Below are positions 42,132 through 44,596 of a DNA stretch of 44,596 bases, in pieces. The position numbers and the translations under genes were made by a program. The stretch spans positions 1 to 44,596 of the forward strand of contig CAZWDO010000018.1 of assembly GCA_964632485.1 (NCBI GenBank), given 5' to 3'. The notes below the pieces were generated by a model, which saw nothing but the letters and a program-made list of their open reading frames with translations, had not been told where the DNA came from and searched no databases. Each line of letters starts with the position of its first letter. The stretch's first letter is position 1. This stretch comes from CAZWDO01 sp964632485 [NCBI: uncultured bacterium]. GTDB lineage: Bacteria; JAGOEH01.

Positions 42132-42626
42132 TCATACTTGTTCGTTAACCATTGAAATTTGCTGTTTTTCAATCAATTCGCCCCGTTGATGGTAGGTAGT
42201 TTTATTAGCGCTTACCGTCAGAATTTTTAATTCTTCATGAACCAATTGAGTGGCGCGCTTTAAAAGCAACCGGTTTCGGGCATTTATTTCGTCTACTTCA
42301 AAAGCCGCCATTTTGATTTGATTCCGCAACTGTTTAATCTTAAGTTTATTGATCTCGGGAACCAATTCTATTAACTGATCAAGCGTTATGTCCGGAGAGG
42401 GAATCAATGTAGCCTCTACCATTTTTTTTAATAACTGGACACGGTATTGTTCAGTCTGGAAATTTTTAAATAGAATCTCCTTTTCTTCTTCCAGAGCATC
42501 TTTTAGCAATACTGGTTGATTGATAATCAAAAAGTTTTGCTGCCGCAACAAATTCGTACGTAAACGCTCCAGATAGCCCAATTCGATTTCCAGAGTATTG
42601 AAAAGATCCTTCCAATGGCTTTCCAT
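42132..42626 (-). CDS. flgN: FlgN-like export chaperone
   Basis: The 164-residue protein is almost all helical with long heptad-like runs (WKDLFNTLEIELGYLERLRTNLLRQQNFLI, LKDALEEEKEILFKNFQTEQYRVQLLKKM, LRNQIKMAAFEVDEINARNRLLLKRA). It fits the FlgN fold of the chaperone for FlgK and FlgL, and its place directly before flgK supports that. The ATG follows AAAGGAGA. FlgN proteins diverge a lot, so the call depends on context. Confidence 0.85.
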   Translation of the reverse strand: MESHWKDLFNTLEIELGYLERLRTNLLRQQNFLIINQPVLLKDALEEEKEILFKNFQTEQYRVQLLKKMVEATLIPSPDITLDQLIELVPEINKLKIKQLRNQIKMAAFEVDEINARNRLLLKRATQLVHEELKILTVSANKTTYHQRGELIEKQQISMVNEQV

Positions 42627-42646
42627 AGGTAATCTCCTTTTCTTTA

Positions 42647-43486
42647 TTAATCGACCGATTGGTCAAACGCTAAACCCTGATCCATGCGGGAAAGCGTCAG
42701 TTTTTTTTGATAGGATTGAACTTTTTCTACATAACGTACCGTTTCCTGAAAGGGAGGAACTCCTCCATATTCTTTCACACGCGTAGGCCCGGCATTGTAT
42801 GCCGCCAGCGCCAAATCCAGCTTATGATCAAATTGATCCAGGAGTTTCGCTAAATACTCACTTCCCTTCAGAATATTTTCATGGGGATTAAAGGGGTTTT
42901 CAAGAGAAAGCCATTTTGCCGTATCCGGCATAATCTGCATAAGACCCTGGGCGCCGGAAGGAGAAACCGCATTAGGGTTACCCCCCGATTCGGTCATAAT
43001 GACCGCTTGAATGAGTTGGGGTGGAAGATTAAATTTTTTTGCCGCATCCTGAACACTCTCTTTAAAGGGTTTTAAACGAGAATGAAGGATTTGGTCCTCA
43101 ATTGACGATTGCTGCTGTTGATACTGTTCAAGTTTTTTAAGGCGCATTTTTCGAGTAATTTGGGTAATGGGGGTTGAAGATTCACCTTCGGTATCGGGAA
43201 GCTGATACCGGCGGGCCATTTCAGTTTCCAACTGCTCTGCCAGTCCAAGCTGACGGGCTTCGGCCATTTTATTCCCATATTGTTCAAACAACATATCGCG
43301 AAACATAGCCTCCCCGGCTCCCCCACTAAATAAGGAATTGCGTTCGACTCCCTGATCCATTTTTTTTAATATCATATTTAAGAAAAGTGATTCAAACTCC
43401 CGGCAGGCGTGCCGGAGGGAGGCGCGATGGGAATCAGCAGCGCCGGATGCGGCTGAAGAGCCGGGAAGCGATTGAATTTGTAACAT
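42647..43486 (-). CDS. flgJ: FlgJ-like rod assembly protein fused to a lytic transglycosylase
   Basis: The 279-residue protein has a FlgJ N-terminal rod-capping domain (ACREFESLFLNMILKKMDQ, then SGGAGEAMFRDMLFEQYGNKMAEA) at about residues 25-90, a linker rich in Lys and Gln, and a C-terminal SLT lytic transglycosylase domain from about residue 145 with the catalytic Glu in TESGGNPNAVSPSGAQGLMQIMP and the AYNAGP motif. Enterobacterial FlgJ carries a glucosaminidase instead. It would help the rod pass through peptidoglycan. ATG 43486 begins 1 base after the flgI stop, with GAGG upstream inside flgI; the longer frame from a TTG at 43501 is not preferred. Confidence 0.9.
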   Translation of the reverse strand: MLQIQSLPGSSAASGAADSHRASLRHACREFESLFLNMILKKMDQGVERNSLFSGGAGEAMFRDMLFEQYGNKMAEARQLGLAEQLETEMARRYQLPDTEGESSTPITQITRKMRLKKLEQYQQQQSSIEDQILHSRLKPFKESVQDAAKKFNLPPQLIQAVIMTESGGNPNAVSPSGAQGLMQIMPDTAKWLSLENPFNPHENILKGSEYLAKLLDQFDHKLDLALAAYNAGPTRVKEYGGVPPFQETVRYVEKVQSYQKKLTLSRMDQGLAFDQSVD

Positions 43487-43487
43487 G

Positions 43488-44546
43488 TCAAAGTACCTCA
43501 ATATCGGCGAATAAAGCGCCGGCTTGTTTCAAGGCCTGGAAAATTGCTACCATATCACGGGGGGAAGCTCCGATGGCATTCAATGCCTTGGCCAATTCTT
43601 CCACATTCACTTTTTCATCCAACACGATAGAGCGAGCAGCGCCGCTTGATCCCTGTCCTTCCCCATCGCCGATCTGCAAAGAAATACTGTTATGCGCCAA
43701 AGAAACTTTTGAGATACCAACATTTTGGCCAGCAACAATAGTGCCCGTCCGCTCATTAATCACAATTCGCGCACGATCGTCCGGAATTACCGTTAAATTT
43801 TCAATCTCAGAAATCATTTTAACAATGCCCTGAGTGCTGTTATATTCCGCGGGAATCGAAACAACAACCAAACCGGCATCCTGAGGAATGCTGATTGAAT
43901 TTCCGAATTTTTCATCAATGGCTTGCGCCAGGCGGATAATTGTCGTAAAATCGGGATTATTCAGGGATATACTCAGGTGGTTTTCATTCAGCGCGCCCTG
44001 ACTGAGACTATACTCCAATTCCTGTTCCAGATTCGCGCCGTTGGGTATGGTTCCTACCATATCATAGTTCTGCCGATCGGAGCGGGCTGAGCCCATATTG
44101 AGCCCTCCGATTGAAAGAGGCCCCTGGGCAACGGCATAAATTACATTATCCGGTCCCCGTAACGGAGTCATAATCAGAATACCGCCTTCAAGACTGGTGG
44201 CATCACCCAAAGAAGAAACCTGTACATCCAACTTATTACCTTTTTTCATAAATGGACGCAATTTTCCGGTCACCATCACTGCGGCAACATTTTTCACCCG
44301 AGCTTTATCCGCATCAACCGCAACTCCCATCTGCTGGAGCATTTTAGTAATTGACTGAACGGTAAAAACAGTACGTTGCTTGTCGCCGGTGCCATTCAAG
44401 CCAACAACCAAGCCATATCCAACCAGTTGCATCTCCTCTATTCCATGTATAGCGGCAATGTCCTTAACTCTGACTTCCGCCCGGGAAAGTAGCGAACATA
44501 AAGAATTTAACACAATAAAACCAATTATGAATTTTCTCATCCTCAC
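43488..44546 (-). CDS. flgI: Flagellar P-ring protein FlgI
   Basis: The 352-residue protein has a signal peptide (about 1-23) and typical FlgI blocks: VRVKDIAAIHGIEEMQLVGYGLVVGLNGTGDK, KNVAAVMVTGKLRPFMKKGNKLDVQVSSLGDATSLEGGILIMTPL, and RARIVINERTGTIVAGQNVGISKVSLAHNSISL. FlgI forms the P ring around the rod in the peptidoglycan layer of Gram-negative cells. The start is GTG 44546 or ATG 44540; both are plausible because AGGA lies 4 and 10 bases upstream of them respectively. It is the first gene seen of the cluster and further flagellar genes (for example flgH) may lie past the window end. Confidence 0.95.
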   Translation of the reverse strand: MRMRKFIIGFIVLNSLCSLLSRAEVRVKDIAAIHGIEEMQLVGYGLVVGLNGTGDKQRTVFTVQSITKMLQQMGVAVDADKARVKNVAAVMVTGKLRPFMKKGNKLDVQVSSLGDATSLEGGILIMTPLRGPDNVIYAVAQGPLSIGGLNMGSARSDRQNYDMVGTIPNGANLEQELEYSLSQGALNENHLSISLNNPDFTTIIRLAQAIDEKFGNSISIPQDAGLVVVSIPAEYNSTQGIVKMISEIENLTVIPDDRARIVINERTGTIVAGQNVGISKVSLAHNSISLQIGDGEGQGSSGAARSIVLDEKVNVEELAKALNAIGASPRDMVAIFQALKQAGALFADIEVL

Positions 44547-44596
44547 ACCATCCTAACTTAAAATAACCAGTTGAATAAACATGTAATCAAACCGGC

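Noticed and set aside
1-44596. Search for CRISPR repeats, tRNA genes, insertion sequences and phage genes
   Set aside because: I saw no regular direct repeats, no cloverleaf-like segment, and no transposase or integrase frame in the window.

Overview
The window looks like chromosomal DNA of an uncultured or little-studied Gram-negative, flagellated bacterium of the FCB superphylum (a lineage such as Calditrichota, KSB1 or a relative; the exact phylum is an inference). The clues are a P-ring gene (flgI), several outer-membrane beta-barrel genes, a C-terminal type IX secretion (T9SS) sorting domain on an M1 peptidase, and a GH57 branching enzyme paired with a DUF4912 protein. No tRNA, rRNA, CRISPR array, insertion sequence or phage gene was seen; base composition looks even throughout.

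Layout. 1-984: a promoter-bearing leader and a DUF554 membrane protein. 1000-9291 (minus): one long tight run from a strong promoter at 9324-9352: zinc-ribbon protein, HIT hydrolase, guaB, a radical SAM/SPASM enzyme, lpdA, a FliK-like protein, an orphan FlhB C-terminal domain, and a barrel-CsgG fusion. 9553-16936 (plus): thioredoxin-TPR protein, dnaE, T9SS-exported M1 aminopeptidase, glycosyltransferase-like protein. 16967-20159 (plus): D-aminoacylase-like amidohydrolase and an AGCS sodium:amino acid symporter, a likely uptake and catabolism pair. 20237-29136 (minus): six overlapping or nearly touching genes: DUF4912, GH57 branching enzyme, lipA, an exported unknown, a 1015-residue barrel and an Omp85-like barrel. 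29327-33518 (minus): six exported or membrane proteins of unknown function, including two tandem paralogues, with their own promoter. 33627-36339 (plus): a YcgR/PilZ-like protein with a degenerate receiver domain, then rho behind a hairpin-rich leader. 36402-44546 (minus): flagellar genes flgI, flgJ (with a lytic transglycosylase domain), flgN, flgK, flgL, fliW, fliC, fliS, flaG and an flgM-like gene; the flagellin gene has a sigma-28-type promoter of correct spacing.

How the genes fit together. Motility is the main theme: the late-flagellar cluster, the PilZ-like protein, and the distant FliK-like/FlhB-CTD pair. The second theme is outer-envelope biogenesis, with three gene groups ending in barrels that I cannot assign to a described system. 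The 29327-33518 cluster and the 20237-29136 operon are the best candidates for something undescribed. Many start sites were moved downstream of the longest reading frame because a clear ribosome binding site sits inside the frame.
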